64,000 bases of DNA from Flavobacterium yafengii (lineage in GTDB: Bacteria; Bacteroidota; Bacteroidia; Flavobacteriales; Flavobacteriaceae): assembly GCF_030010375.1 (NCBI RefSeq), contig NZ_JASCRY010000001.1:1426001-1490000 (forward strand), in the 5' to 3' direction. How positions within the stretch are numbered: the stretch's first letter is position 1; every line of letters starts with the position of its first letter. Below are positions 18,601-28,134 of this stretch, one piece after another. Position numbers and translations under genes: made by a program. The notes beneath the pieces were generated by a model, which was given only the letters and a program-made list of their open reading frames with translations, ran no database searches and was not told the origin of the DNA.

Positions 18601-19064
18601 GTGCTTTTATCATCGAAGAATTGACAGATTTAGTGGAAGCGGCAGTTTTACAGGAATTTGATAGAATTACTGAACGTGGCGGAGTGCTTGGTGCTATGGA
18701 AACCATGTACCAAAGAAGTAAAATTCAGGAAGAAAGTTTGTATTATGAAACGTTGAAACATACGGGTGAATTTCCAATTATTGGTGTGAATACGTTCTTG
18801 AGTTCTAAAGGTTCTCCAACCGTAATTCCGGCCGAAGTAATTCGTGCCACAGAAGAAGAAAAACAATACCAAATTGATATGTTGAACCATTTACACCAGT
18901 CCAATCAGGATGTAGTGAATGCGCATTTAAATACGCTTCAGGAAGCAGCCATTAAAAACGAAAATTTATTTGAACATTTAATGGAAGCAACGAAGGTTTG
19001 TTCTTTGGGACAAATTACTTCAGCTTTGTTTGAAGTAGGCGGGCAGTATAGAAGAAATATGTAG
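15612..19064 (+). CDS. icmF: Fused B12-dependent isobutyryl-CoA mutase with GTPase chaperone
   Basis: Adenosylcobalamin-dependent interconversion of isobutyryl-CoA and n-butyryl-CoA (or related acyl-CoAs), with a built-in G-protein that guards the cofactor. The 1150 residues hold three parts. The first is an N-terminal B12-binding domain with DGHDAA (axial His about residue 25) and IFGGGGGVI. The second is a MeaB-like GTPase from about 195 (P-loop [18 protein letters not shown]). The third is the mutase TIM-barrel from about 570, with [17 protein letters not shown] and [14 protein letters not shown]. In the mutase active site a Phe stands where methylmalonyl-CoA mutases have Tyr, which favours IcmF. 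No B12 riboswitch is visible upstream. A strong terminator follows. Substrate preference needs assay. Confidence 0.93.
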   Translation: MEQQKPYIPNNKVRIVTAAALFDGHDAAINIMRRIIQSTGVEVIHLGHDRSVEEVVNTAIQEDANAIAITSYQGGHNEYFKYMYDLLQERGAGKIKIFGGGGGVILPSEIAELQAYGITRIYAPDDGRAMGLQGMINDLVQQSDYPVGDKLTDEIKHLEEKNPKAIARIISSAENFPDVAAKTLEAIQKKNENNTIPVLGITGTGGAGKSSLVDELVRRFLIDFPEKTIGLISVDPSKRKTGGALLGDRIRMNAINNPRVYMRSLATRQSNLALSKYVADAIQVIKAANYDIIILETSGIGQSDTEIMDHSDVSLYVMTPEFGAATQLEKIDMLDFADLVAINKFDKRGSLDALRDVKKQYQRNHNLWDANLDSLPVFGTIASQFNDPGMNTLYKAIMDKVHEKTNSDLKSTFQITREMSEKIFVIPPHRTRYLSEIAESNRKYDVTAVSQEQVAQKLYGIFKTIETVAKKIPEINKAGINDDSVLPSALESEKPGAAEDKIFLNLLLNQFDKVKMDLDPYNWEIILTWDEKVNKYKNPVYTFKVRDREIKMATHTESLSHSQIPKIALPKYKAWGDILRWCLQENVPGEFPFTAGLYPFKREGEDPSRMFAGEGGPERTNKRFHYVSAGLPAKRLSTAFDSVTLYGNDPHVRPDIYGKIGNAGVSICCLDDAKKLYSGFDLVHAMTSVSMTINGPAPMLLGFFMNAAIDQQCEFYIKENGLEKEVEAKIKKIYAAKGVERPYYQGDLPEGNNGLGLMLLGVTGDQVLPLEVYNDIKARTLSQVRGTVQADILKEDQAQNTCIFSTEFALRLMGDVQEYFITKNVRNFYSVSISGYHIAEAGANPITQLAFTLSNGFTYVEYYLSRGMNINDFGPNLSFFFSNGVDPEYAVIGRVARKIWAKAMKNKYGANERAQMLKYHIQTSGRSLHAQEIDFNDIRTTLQALYAIYDNCNSLHTNAYDEAITTPTEESVRRAMAIQLIINKELGLAKNENPIQGAFIIEELTDLVEAAVLQEFDRITERGGVLGAMETMYQRSKIQEESLYYETLKHTGEFPIIGVNTFLSSKGSPTVIPAEVIRATEEEKQYQIDMLNHLHQSNQDVVNAHLNTLQEAAIKNENLFEHLMEATKVCSLGQITSALFEVGGQYRRNM

Positions 19065-19088
19065 AAATTTTCATTATTATAATTAAAG

Positions 19089-19122
19089 AAAAAGGCTGTC
19101 TCTACAAAGACAGCCTTTTTTA
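19089..19122 (+). terminator. Terminator after icmF
   Basis: AAGGCTGTCT pairs with AGACAGCCTT around CTACAA and runs into TTTTTT. It may also serve the convergent minus-strand gene. Confidence 0.9.
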
Positions 19123-19141
19123 ATACGATTCTGGAAGAATA

Positions 19142-19537
19142 TTAATTAACAGCCAGATTCTGATTTTTCAATGTCGGTTTATACACTTCCGAGATTGCTT
19201 TTGTTGTTAAAAATGTTTTTTGTTCCGAGATAATAATTTCGTGTTTCACTTTTTTCAGGCTGTTTTCGACAACCAAATAATACGTTCCCACGGGAAATTC
19301 GTCTAAATTATAGGTCTTTGAGATTCCTTTTTCACCTTTTGCTTTTTCGGTGTAGATTAAATTATTCTGATCATCATAAATAGATACATTAGCTTGTTTA
19401 ATTTGGTTTAGAGTAAAGCTAATTTCATTTCCGTTTCCTTTTTTTACATTAAGTAAAAAATTATCATCAATTGCATACATACTCATACTAGTCATTGCTA
19501 CTATCAACAATAAACTTAATTTTAAAATGTTTTTCAT
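19142..19537 (-). CDS. Secreted beta-sandwich protein resembling a secretion-tail domain
   Basis: A 131-residue exported protein with a signal peptide (MKNILKLSLLLIVAMTSMSMYA). The mature part (ISFTLNQIKQANVSIYDDQNNLIY...YNLDEFPVGTYYLVVENSLKKVKHEIIIS) has the strand pattern of the short Ig-like folds seen in T9SS sorting tails and DUF3244-type proteins: V-x-I-Y-D, then L-x-x-x-P-x-G-T-Y-Y-L-x-V. Here the domain stands alone rather than at the end of a large cargo. Function unknown. It is convergent with icmF. Confidence 0.65.
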   Translation of the reverse strand: MKNILKLSLLLIVAMTSMSMYAIDDNFLLNVKKGNGNEISFTLNQIKQANVSIYDDQNNLIYTEKAKGEKGISKTYNLDEFPVGTYYLVVENSLKKVKHEIIISEQKTFLTTKAISEVYKPTLKNQNLAVN

Positions 19538-19919
19538 AATTCTAGTTTTTTAAATTAATAGTTAAAATTTCTATTGTAAAATTAGGATAAGAATCATTTA
19601 CGGAATAGAACTATATTTTCTGATTTAGGTGCTATTTTATCATCATAATGTCGATTATGGTTAAAATTTGATAATTTATAAATTCATATATGTTAAAAAA
19701 GTATATATTGTTTAATTTATAAATAAAAAAAGTAAGAGGTTTTTGTTTAATGTGGAGTTAATTATTAATTGAATTTTTTTTACAAAAACACATCAATATG
19801 GAATTAAGCAGTTCTAAATGAATCAATTGTTTTTGTAAAGTGTATTCGATTTTTAAACGATAAAGCAAGTTTTTCTGAAAAAGTGTATATTTACTTTTCA
19901 ATCACCAAAAAACTTTCAA
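19538..19919. other. AT-rich divergent intergenic region
   Basis: A 382-bp spacer between divergent genes, presumably with both promoters. No repeat or small gene stands out. Confidence 0.4.
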
Positions 19920-20786
19920 ATGAAAAAACTTCAGATTCTATTTTTATTTTTTCTTTTGGGCCATACGATACATTCTTATGGTGCAAAAGCCGATACGTTA
20001 CAAATTCCGAGTTCAGCTATGAATAAAACCTATAAAGCTGCGGTAGTATTGCCAAGTTCTTATGCTAAAAGCAAGGTTAACTATCCTGTTCTTTATCTGT
20101 TGCACGGTGCTTATGGTCATTTTAATGATTGGTTGTCTAAAACCCCGGATAAGAATTTATTGCACAATTTGGCTGATCAGTATAATATCATAATTGTAAT
20201 GCCGGAAGGAGAAACATTTAGTTTTTATCTGGATAGTCCTGTTAATAAAGGAAGTCAGTTTGAAACCTATATTACAAAAGAAGTAATTGAGAAAGTAGAT
20301 AATACCTATCGAACAATAAATGACAGAAAAGGACGTGTAATTACGGGACTTTCTATGGGAGGTCACGGAGCATTGTATCTTTCGACAAAACACCCAGAAC
20401 TATTTTGTGCCGCAGGAAGTATGAGCGGAGCTGTTGATATGGGAAGCTTGATTAATCCGGAATCTAAGGAAAGAGTTACTAAATTAATGGAACCTGTTTT
20501 TGGAATTGAAGGAGCGTCACAGGAAGTGTATGCCTCAAATGCTGTTTTAAATATGGTTGACAAAATAAAAAGTAACAAACTGGAATTGATTATAGATTGC
20601 GGAGTAGATGATTTTTTGATAGAATCTAACAGGGAATTACACCGAAGACTCGTTTATAATAAAGTTTCTCATGATTATACGGAACGTCCAGGAGCTCACA
20701 CTTGGGAATATTGGGAAAATGCATTGCCTTCTCATGTGTTATTTTTTAGCAAAATTTTAAGAAACAACACTGTTGCCGTGAAATAG
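19920..20786 (+). CDS. Secreted esterase (esterase D / tributyrin esterase family)
   Basis: A 288-residue exported serine esterase. A signal peptide (MKKLQILFLFFLLGHTIHSYG) precedes an alpha/beta-hydrolase domain: YPVLYLLHGAYGHFNDW (oxyanion segment), VMPEGE, and GLSMGG as nucleophile elbow near residue 145. The acid is probably in IDCGVDDFLIESN, and the base is in RPGAHTWEYWENALP. This is the pattern of the putative-esterase family that includes EstD, antigen 85 and FrsA-like enzymes. Export suggests a role on extracellular or periplasmic acyl esters, for example acetylated polysaccharide. It stands alone, with its own terminator. Confidence 0.88.
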   Translation: MKKLQILFLFFLLGHTIHSYGAKADTLQIPSSAMNKTYKAAVVLPSSYAKSKVNYPVLYLLHGAYGHFNDWLSKTPDKNLLHNLADQYNIIIVMPEGETFSFYLDSPVNKGSQFETYITKEVIEKVDNTYRTINDRKGRVITGLSMGGHGALYLSTKHPELFCAAGSMSGAVDMGSLINPESKERVTKLMEPVFGIEGASQEVYASNAVLNMVDKIKSNKLELIIDCGVDDFLIESNRELHRRLVYNKVSHDYTERPGAHTWEYWENALPSHVLFFSKILRNNTVAVK

Positions 20787-20814
20787 AAATTAGAATTGGA
20801 TTATAATTTTTAAC

Positions 20815-20850
20815 ACAAAAGACCTTTCAGCAATGAAGGGTCTTTTTTTT
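20815..20850 (+). terminator. Terminator after esterase
   Basis: AAAGACCTTTCA pairs with TGAAGGGTCTTT around GCAA, followed by eight T. Confidence 0.88.
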
Positions 20851-21283
20851 GACATTTTTTAGACTGCTATATTGTTTTTAAGAATAAAAAGCAATGTTTT
20901 TATACCTTCCTGAGGTTTTTTTAATCTTAAAAAAGGATTCATTTTCAGTACTTTAAAAGAAAGAATTGTTTAAATAAATGTTGGATGAAGAATCGATACT
21001 ACTAATTCATATGTTAAAGGATATTACTGTTTTTTAACATTGTTTTTTTATTAACAAAATTTAAATAATATATTACTTAATTAATTGATTATCAATAAGT
21101 TAACAGGTTTTTAAGTATTAATATTTCGCAGCTGTAAACCTTTTCTTAGCGAATAGTGTCTCTTGTCGGGAATAACAGAATTTTATCTTGTTTAGCGCTC
21201 TTTCTTTTTCTTTTTTTGATGTTATAGTTAACTTTGATTCAACAAAAGTTAATTATTTAAGTTTTTTTTATAACGTAACTATT

Positions 21284-21367
21284 TGGTTGTCAGATGTATT
21301 TTTACTCTTTGCAATAAAATGGACTTTTTTAGATGGAGTGCTTCATAAAATTGTTTTTTGAAGATAT
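21284..21367 (+). repeat. Adhesin leader module, copy A (most divergent)
   Basis: Contains TTTGG, then GCAATAAAATGGACTTTTTT, AGATGGAGTGCTTCAT and a closing GAAG. The last two pair as a hairpin. It aligns block for block with copies at 21483, 27778 and 27973, but the CCCAC block is replaced by TTTGC. Confidence 0.55.
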
Positions 21368-21482
21368 TTCGTTTGTTACAAGTTTTTCCTTTGAGTTAAA
21401 AATCTTTTGTTTAAACCAGTTATTAATTTCAATACTGATTGTTTTAGATTAAAGTTTAAAGATTGCTTTGTAAAGCAATTGT

Positions 21483-21570
21483 CTGGTAGATAAAAGAATT
21501 TAGTTATTGTTCCCCACAATAAAAATCTTTTGAATGATGGATTACTTCATTAATGTGTTTATGAAGGTTG
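21483..21570 (+). repeat. Adhesin leader module, copy B
   Basis: Block order: CTGGTAGATAAAAG, TTATTGTTCCCCACAAT, AAAAATCTTTTGAATGATGG, TTACTTCAT and ATGAAGGT. CTTCAT and ATGAAG form a hairpin stem. It lies 199 bp downstream of copy A and about 165 bp before the adhesin start codon. Confidence 0.7.
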
Positions 21571-21736
21571 ATTTGTAGCTCAGTAATTTTTAGCCCCAGT
21601 CTGTAACTTCCTTTTTTTTCTAATTTATGGTATTAAACTACTCTCTATCTATGGAACAGGACCTTTTCAACTCTTCGAAAACCCCACTTCTACATGCGCT
21701 TTCTTATTAATAATATGGTCTTAAAACCAAATTATT

Positions 21737-24700
21737 ATGAAAAAATTTATATTTTATACGATAAAAAGTGTACAAGATTATTGTTGCACTTTTTCCTGGC
21801 GCTTCAACGCAGGTTTTTCGAGCTTTTTTTGGACGAGTGCGTTTGCTAAAAAGCTCTTTTTTTATGCCACTTTACTGCTTTTAGTATTTGGTCAAGCTCC
21901 TATTTATGGGCAGCTTGTAGGTGGAGCAACTGTCAAAGCCGGTTTTGGTATTGATGGGGATGCCTATGCTAACCTGCTACAATTTGGTAATCTTGCTGGT
22001 CCTTCGAATACTGATGACTGGTTTAACAGTACATATCCGGGCAACGGTCGGGGAGTGATAAAACAAACTGACCCAATTCCAGCAACTCCCAATGAAGCCT
22101 TTTCATTCAGACAATCCATAACAACTCTTAATTCTCCTTATCCTTATCCTCTTGTTCCTGGCGTTAATGATTTAGGAGTCGTTGTTGATTATTTGTGGTT
22201 GGATGCCGTTTATGGCAGGGATAACTATGTAAAAGGGGGTAGTGCTGAAAAATCCTATTTTGCAGGTTCTGGGGATAAGAATTCCGATAATCCATCTACT
22301 TGGTCTATTGGAACTTCTGGAAGTGTTCCTCAAAAAGATGACCTTATTGATGTGTATGCACATTTAAGAGGAGAAGGTCCTAGAATCCCATTTACACCGC
22401 CAGGGAATACTGACCCAAGACCCTTTACTACACTTTGGGCATACGCGGGAGCTTCTTTAGTGGTTACCAATGGTAACAAGCATGTCGATTTTGAGTTCTT
22501 CCGTACTGCATTAGACGAAGCTGCAGACTTATCTGTTCCTGGGGCTACTGGTCCCGACGGAGGTCGAACTGCCTGGACTTTTAATCCTGACGGATCTGTT
22601 GCAATTCCCGGAACCATTATTGTTTCTGTAGATTATACTAACGGGGGAACCTCACCTCAAGTTAGAATCAGGGTATGGATGGACGAAACCGTTTTTAATA
22701 ATTTTAATAATTTACCTATCAGCGGTCGTCCTTTTACAGTAGATCCTGGAACTTTTGAAAGTGGAACAGGAAGTACTGTGAACGGAATCACTTATGGTTA
22801 TGGTGTTATTTTGCCTAATGTAGGAACAACGGCTATCTGGGGTAGAGTCAATGATAATGACAGCACACTGGGCCCACCTTGGGGAACCTTTGAAGGTTCT
22901 ACACCGGATGCGGTAACTCACTATCAAGCCTTACAGTTTGTTGAAATAGGAATTAATCTTACTGCTTTTGGATTGGATGCACGTGGGTCACAAGATCCAT
23001 GTAGCAATATATTGGGTAGTTTATTGGTTAAAACCCGAAGTAGTGGTGGTGGTCCAACCGATAGTACTGCTTTTGGCAGTGAGCTGAAAGATTTTGCAGG
23101 TCCTTTCTTATTTGGGAATACTGGAACCCCACCAGTTGTAACAGTTACTCCTAAGACTACTTGTTCAGGTTTACAAGTTGACTTGACTGAAGGGGCAAGT
23201 ACTACTCCATCTGGTGGCGTAATTCGCTATTACACGGATGATGATTACGAAGTCGCAGATGAAATAACTAATCCAACAACTTATATACCATCTGAAACTA
23301 TGACTATTTATGCTCGTAGTGAAAGCGTAACGAATCCAGGTTGTTATGGGACAGCATCGTTGATTGTAACCGTGAACAATCAACCTGATGCAGGAACCGA
23401 TGGTAATACGACAGTTTGTGACAGCAGTATTGCATCTATCAATCTTTATTCTTTGATTACAGGAGAGGATGCAGGCGGAACATGGACCCGTTTAACTGGA
23501 ACCGGTGGTACTTTTAATGCAGCGGCAGGTACATTTGTACCTACAGGCGCTACTACCAGTACGTTTAAATATTTGTTATCAGCTACCGCTCCTTGTGTTG
23601 CCGATGAGAGCATCGCTACAGTTAATGTGAACAATCAACCTGATGCAGGAACTGACGGTAATACGACAGTTTGTGACAGTAGTATTGCATCGATAGACCT
23701 TTATTCTTTGATTACAGGAGAAGATGCAGGAGGAACATGGACACGTTTAACAGGAACCGGAGGTACTTTTAATGCGGCAGCGGGTACTTTTGTACCAACA
23801 GGCGCTACTACCAGTACGTTTAGATATTCATTATCGGCTACCGCACCTTGTGTTGCCGATGAAAGCATCGCTACTGTTAATGTGAATAATCAACCTGATG
23901 CAGGAACCGATGGTAATACAACAGTTTGTGACAGCAGTATTGCATCAATTGACTTGTTTAGTTTGATCACAGGAGAAGATGCAGGCGGAACATGGACCCG
24001 TTTGACAGGAACCGGAGGTACTTTTAATGCGGCAGCAGGTACGTTTGTACCAACAGGCGCTACTACGAGTACGTTTAGATATTCATTATCGGCTACCGCA
24101 CCATGTGTTGCCGATGAGAGCATCGCTACAGTTAATGTGAACAATCAACCTGATGCAGGAACCGATGGTAATACAACAGTTTGTGACAGCAGTATTGCAT
24201 CTATCAACCTTTATTCTTTGATTACTGGAGAGGATGCTGGCGGAACATGGACCCGTTTAACTGGAACCGGAGGTACTTTTAATGCGGCAGCGGGTACGTT
24301 TGTACCAACAGGCGCTACTACGAGTACGTTTAGATATTCATTATCGGCTACCGCTCCGTGCGTTGCTGATGAGAGCATTGCTACTGTTAATGTGAACAAT
24401 CAACCTGATGCAGGAACCGATGGTAATACAACAGTTTGTGATAGCAGTATTGCATCAATTGACTTGTTTAGTTTGATCACAGGAGAAGATGCAGGCGGAA
24501 CATGGACCCGTTTGACTGGAACCGGAGGTACTTTTAATGCGGCAGCGGGTACGTTTGTACCTACAGGTGCTACTACCAGTACGTTTAGATATTCATTATC
24601 GGCTACTGCTCCTTGTGTTGGCGATGAGAGCGTTGCTACTGTTAATGTAAACAATCAACCCGATGCAGGAACCGATGGTAATACAACAGTTTGTGACATT

Positions 24701-27466
24701 AGTATTGCATCTATCAATCTTTATTCTTTGATTACTGGAGAGGATGCTGGCGGAACATGGACCCGTTTAACTGGAACCGGAGGTACTTTTAATGCAGCAG
24801 CGGGTACGTTTGTACCAACAGGCGCTACTACCAGTACGTTTAGATATTCATTATCGGCTACCGCTCCGTGCGTTGCTGATGAGAGCATTGCTACTGTTAA
24901 TGTGAACAATCAACCTGATGCAGGAACCGATGGTAATACAACAGTTTGTGATAGCAGTATTGCATCAATTGACTTGTTTAGTTTGATCACAGGAGAAGAT
25001 GCAGGCGGAACATGGACCCGTTTAACAGGAACCGGAGGTACTTTTAATGCGGCAGCGGGTACGTTTGTACCAACAGGCGCTACTACGAGTACGTTTAGAT
25101 ATTCATTATCGGCTACAGCTCCTTGTGTTGGCGATGAGAGCATTGCTACTGTTAATGTAAACAATCAACCCGATGCAGGAACCGATGGTAATACAACAGT
25201 TTGTGACAGCAGTATTGCATCTATCAACCTTTATTCTTTGATTACTGGAGAGGATGCAGGCGGAACGTGGACCCGTTTAACTGGAACCGGAGGTACTTTT
25301 AATGCGGCAGCGGGTACGTTTGTACCAACAGGCGCTACTACCAGTACGTTTAGATATTCATTATCGGCTACCGCTCCGTGCGTTGCTGATGAAAGCATCG
25401 CTACTGTTAATGTGAATAATCAACCTGATGCAGGAACCGATGGTAATACAACAGTTTGTGACAGCAGTATTGCATCAATTGACTTGTTTAGTTTGATCAC
25501 AGGAGAAGATGCAGGCGGAACATGGACCCGTTTAACAGGAACCGGAGGTACTTTTAATGCGGCAGCGGGTACGTTTGTACCTACAGGTGCTACTACGAGT
25601 ACGTTTAGATATTCATTATCGGCTACTGCTCCTTGTGTTGGCGATGAGAGTATCGCTACTGTTAATGTGAACAATCAACCCGATGCAGGAACTGATGGAA
25701 ATACAACAGTTTGTGACAGCAGTATTGCATCAATTGACTTATTTAGTTTGATAACAGGAGAGGATGCAGGCGGAACATGGACCCGTTTAACAGGAACCGG
25801 AGGTACTTTTAATGCGGCGGCAGGTACGTTTGTACCAACAGGCGCTACTACGAGTACGTTTAGATATTCATTATCGGCTACCGCACCTTGTGTTGCCGAT
25901 GAAAGCATCGCTACTGTTAATGTGAACAATCAACCTGATGCAGGAACCGATGGTAATACAACAGTTTGTGACAGCAGTATTGCATCTATCAACCTTTATT
26001 CTTTGATTACAGGAGAGGATGCAGGCGGAACATGGACCCGTTTAACTGGAACCGGAGGTACTTTTAATGCGGCAGCGGGTACTTTTGTACCAACAGGTGC
26101 TACTACGAGTACGTTTAGATATTCATTATCGGCTACCGCTCCGTGCGTTGCTGATGAGAGCATTGCTACGGTAAACATTAATCCAACCCCTATTGCTCTT
26201 GTATTGACTGGAAGTACTATCTGTGCTTCTGCACCTGGAACAGGGACAGTAAGTTCAACTACTTCTGAATTAGGAGTAAGTTATCAATTAAGAATTGGTA
26301 TTACCCCAGTACAGGCTCCACAAGCTGGTACAGGTGGCGCTCTTTCATGGATTAATCTTAATGCAGGAACAAACTACAATGTAGTTTCTACAGGTGTTGC
26401 TCCAACCAACTGTCCAGGCTCAAGCAATAGTGTAGATGTAGCGACTGAAGCTTGTGAAAAAGCTTTATGTACTTACACACAAGGGTATTACGGTAATCTT
26501 GGAGGTATGTCATGTGCCCCAAATGATGAAAGTGGTTTTGATAAATACACCACTCTAGAGCTTATAGAAAGAGCTTTGGCATCTTATGGAGGAACAATGA
26601 CAATAGGTTCATTAGGAAATACTGTGATAATTACAAATACACTTTCTGATAGAGAAGCTATAATAAGCGTTTTACCTGGAGGTGGAAGCAGTTATGTGTT
26701 ATCAGGTAGTTACTCAATTAGCGCATTGCCTAGTAGTTATTTGTCTAAAAAAGGGACTATCAATAATACTTTATTAGCTCAAACTATCGCGTTAGGACTT
26801 AATATAGGTATAAATGGAGCTCTTAGTGATTTTGTATTAGAAGGAGGTATTTTGGTAACTGCTGCTGCTGAAGGTGGTTGTGGTTCAGATATTCCTAAAG
26901 AGCGTACATGTAATTATGATATCAATGGTAATTTGACCAGTGTGACTAATGATTACCAATACTACTCAATAGATGCCAATGTTTTAGCGGCCATTGAAGG
27001 AGATAAAACGGTACAAGGACTGTTTGATTTGGCAAATAAAGCTTTAGGAGGAGGAAATACAAATGGAGTATCACTTACCAGTATTGCTGATGTTGTCGAT
27101 AAAATCAATAATGCTTTTGATGGTTGTAGAATATTTATAGGGTATGACGTTCCAAAATGTCCAACTACTATCAATACAACTGCACCGATAGAAAGAACAA
27201 TTGAAACTGCAAGCTTTGATGCCTATCCAGTTCCTTTCAAAGATGAGCTTACAATCAAATATAAATTTGATTATGTATCTGATGTGAAAATTGATGTACT
27301 TAATTCACAAGGAGTTTCAGTACTTTCAAAAATGGATAATAATAGTTACATGAACAAAGAAGTTACACTAAATCTTAATTCTTATGTAGATAGATCTGAA
27401 GTGTATGTTGTAAAAGTAACTACCAATAGAGGAAGTAGTGTGAAAAAAGTGATTTCTTCAAAATAG
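21737..27466 (+). CDS. Giant T9SS-exported surface protein with eleven 85-residue repeats
   Basis: A 1909-residue probable adhesin. The N-terminus is unusually long: about 35 residues precede the hydrophobic signal segment (KLFFYATLLLLVFGQAPIYG). Residues about 60-545 form a non-repetitive secreted region. Residues 547-1481 are eleven near-identical units (NNQPDAGTDGNTTVC... to ...CVADESIATVNV), each with two Cys that could make a disulfide. A further unique region follows, and the last 85 or so residues (DAYPVPFKDELTIKYKF to VKKVISSK) match a type A T9SS sorting domain, which directs export through the outer membrane and surface attachment. No enzyme motif is seen. The second T9SS protein downstream shares the C-terminal domain and the leader modules. 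Confidence 0.9.
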   Translation: MKKFIFYTIKSVQDYCCTFSWRFNAGFSSFFWTSAFAKKLFFYATLLLLVFGQAPIYGQLVGGATVKAGFGIDGDAYANLLQFGNLAGPSNTDDWFNSTYPGNGRGVIKQTDPIPATPNEAFSFRQSITTLNSPYPYPLVPGVNDLGVVVDYLWLDAVYGRDNYVKGGSAEKSYFAGSGDKNSDNPSTWSIGTSGSVPQKDDLIDVYAHLRGEGPRIPFTPPGNTDPRPFTTLWAYAGASLVVTNGNKHVDFEFFRTALDEAADLSVPGATGPDGGRTAWTFNPDGSVAIPGTIIVSVDYTNGGTSPQVRIRVWMDETVFNNFNNLPISGRPFTVDPGTFESGTGSTVNGITYGYGVILPNVGTTAIWGRVNDNDSTLGPPWGTFEGSTPDAVTHYQALQFVEIGINLTAFGLDARGSQDPCSNILGSLLVKTRSSGGGPTDSTAFGSELKDFAGPFLFGNTGTPPVVTVTPKTTCSGLQVDLTEGASTTPSGGVIRYYTDDDYEVADEITNPTTYIPSETMTIYARSESVTNPGCYGTASLIVTVNNQPDAGTDGNTTVCDSSIASINLYSLITGEDAGGTWTRLTGTGGTFNAAAGTFVPTGATTSTFKYLLSATAPCVADESIATVNVNNQPDAGTDGNTTVCDSSIASIDLYSLITGEDAGGTWTRLTGTGGTFNAAAGTFVPTGATTSTFRYSLSATAPCVADESIATVNVNNQPDAGTDGNTTVCDSSIASIDLFSLITGEDAGGTWTRLTGTGGTFNAAAGTFVPTGATTSTFRYSLSATAPCVADESIATVNVNNQPDAGTDGNTTVCDSSIASINLYSLITGEDAGGTWTRLTGTGGTFNAAAGTFVPTGATTSTFRYSLSATAPCVADESIATVNVNNQPDAGTDGNTTVCDSSIASIDLFSLITGEDAGGTWTRLTGTGGTFNAAAGTFVPTGATTSTFRYSLSATAPCVGDESVATVNVNNQPDAGTDGNTTVCDISIASINLYSLITGEDAGGTWTRLTGTGGTFNAAAGTFVPTGATTSTFRYSLSATAPCVADESIATVNVNNQPDAGTDGNTTVCDSSIASIDLFSLITGEDAGGTWTRLTGTGGTFNAAAGTFVPTGATTSTFRYSLSATAPCVGDESIATVNVNNQPDAGTDGNTTVCDSSIASINLYSLITGEDAGGTWTRLTGTGGTFNAAAGTFVPTGATTSTFRYSLSATAPCVADESIATVNVNNQPDAGTDGNTTVCDSSIASIDLFSLITGEDAGGTWTRLTGTGGTFNAAAGTFVPTGATTSTFRYSLSATAPCVGDESIATVNVNNQPDAGTDGNTTVCDSSIASIDLFSLITGEDAGGTWTRLTGTGGTFNAAAGTFVPTGATTSTFRYSLSATAPCVADESIATVNVNNQPDAGTDGNTTVCDSSIASINLYSLITGEDAGGTWTRLTGTGGTFNAAAGTFVPTGATTSTFRYSLSATAPCVADESIATVNINPTPIALVLTGSTICASAPGTGTVSSTTSELGVSYQLRIGITPVQAPQAGTGGALSWINLNAGTNYNVVSTGVAPTNCPGSSNSVDVATEACEKALCTYTQGYYGNLGGMSCAPNDESGFDKYTTLELIERALASYGGTMTIGSLGNTVIITNTLSDREAIISVLPGGGSSYVLSGSYSISALPSSYLSKKGTINNTLLAQTIALGLNIGINGALSDFVLEGGILVTAAAEGGCGSDIPKERTCNYDINGNLTSVTNDYQYYSIDANVLAAIEGDKTVQGLFDLANKALGGGNTNGVSLTSIADVVDKINNAFDGCRIFIGYDVPKCPTTINTTAPIERTIETASFDAYPVPFKDELTIKYKFDYVSDVKIDVLNSQGVSVLSKMDNNSYMNKEVTLNLNSYVDRSEVYVVKVTTNRGSSVKKVISSK
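23375..26179 (+). repeat. Eleven tandem 255-bp coding repeats
   Basis: Units start every 255 bp from 23375 with no indels. Variants alternate: INLYS in units 1, 4, 6, 8 and 11; IDLFS in units 3, 5, 7, 9 and 10; unit 2 is IDLYS. CVGDES occurs only in units 5, 7 and 9. So units 4 to 9 are three copies of a 510-bp dimer, which implies expansion by unequal exchange of two-unit blocks. The high DNA identity makes copy number likely to vary and to be mis-assembled from short reads. Confidence 0.95.
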
Positions 27467-27521
27467 GTTGCAAATAGTCATCTGATCCTATAAAATATAG
27501 AGAAGGATCAGTATATATAAT

Positions 27522-27556
27522 TAAACCTCGAAAGTTTTGCTTTCGAGGTTTTTTAT
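27522..27556 (+). terminator. Terminator after the repeat adhesin
   Basis: AACCTCGAAAG pairs with CTTTCGAGGTT around TTTTG, followed by T residues. Confidence 0.9.
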
Positions 27557-27777
27557 TGTTTTAAATGATTGATTTTCAGTGTTTTAAATTAAAAAATAGA
27601 TTGTTTTTAAACATACTATTTTTCTTATTCAATAGGTTTTTTATCGAATATATTTGCTTTTCATCAGATTTGCTTTTCGCTTTTTAATAAGGTTCTAATT
27701 CATTGATTAACTTTAATATAGCAAATAAATAATTTATTTTTTGAACTATTTTTAAGCTGTTTTTCCAAAATAGTTTA

Positions 27778-27858
27778 CTGGTAAAAAAGGATTTTTATTA
27801 TTGTTTCCCACAATTAAATATTCTTTTGACGAAGGAGTTCTTCAATTTTTTTGAAGGT
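27778..27858 (+). repeat. Adhesin leader module, copy C
   Basis: ACTGGTAAAAAAGG, TTATTGTTTCCCACAATTAA, ATATTCTTTTGACGAAGGAG, TTCTTCAA and TTGAAGGT. Same block order as copy B, with the compensating change in the hairpin (CTTCAA/TTGAAG instead of CTTCAT/ATGAAG). Confidence 0.7.
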
Positions 27859-27972
27859 GTTTTTAATACGGGAAGTTTTATCGCTTCAATCGAAAAGCTT
27901 TCTATTTGCTCTTTTTTTAACTTATTTATTAATTTGAAATTAAGGTTTTTAAGTTTCTTTTAAAGCCCCAAT

Positions 27973-28054
27973 TTGGTTAATAAAAGGTAGTTTATTCCCC
28001 CAAAATAAAATATTCTTTTGATGATGGTGTACTTCATAAATTTTTATGGAGGTA
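27973..28054 (+). repeat. Adhesin leader module, copy D
   Basis: TTGGTTAATAAAAGG, TTTATTCCCCCAAAATAAAA, TATTCTTTTGATGATGGTG, TACTTCAT and ATGGAGGT. It lies 195 bp after copy C and 80 bp before the start codon of the second adhesin gene. Confidence 0.7.
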
Positions 28055-28134
28055 TTTTGTTTTATATGATTTTTTCTATCCCAATTCTACTAGTTTCCTA
28101 TTTTTTAACAACTATGGAGTAAAATTACAATATC

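Larger units (their letters stand above)
20851..21736. other. Long AT-rich leader region of the repeat adhesin gene
   Basis: An 886-bp region without a convincing gene. Its second half carries two copies (21284-21367 and 21483-21570) of a module shared with the leader of the second adhesin gene. A short segment near 21590 (TTTTAGCCCCAGTCTG) weakly resembles an end of the dispersed repeat family. The unusual length and the repeated modules suggest regulation at transcript or DNA level. Confidence 0.5.
27557..28134. other. Long AT-rich leader region of the second adhesin gene
   Basis: About 580 bp without a gene. It carries leader modules C and D. The region is very AT-rich, and part near 27881-27897 contains a short hairpin (GCTTCAATCGAAAAGC). 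Confidence 0.5.

Noticed and set aside
23446..26178. Series of minus-strand open frames of 60-84 codons inside the adhesin repeats
   Set aside because: They recur with the 255/510-bp period of the repeats, all have the same sequence type and lie antisense to a strongly supported coding frame; shadows of the repeat.
23375..26179. CRISPR array
   Set aside because: Repeats are 255 bp, contiguous, in frame and without spacers; they encode protein modules.
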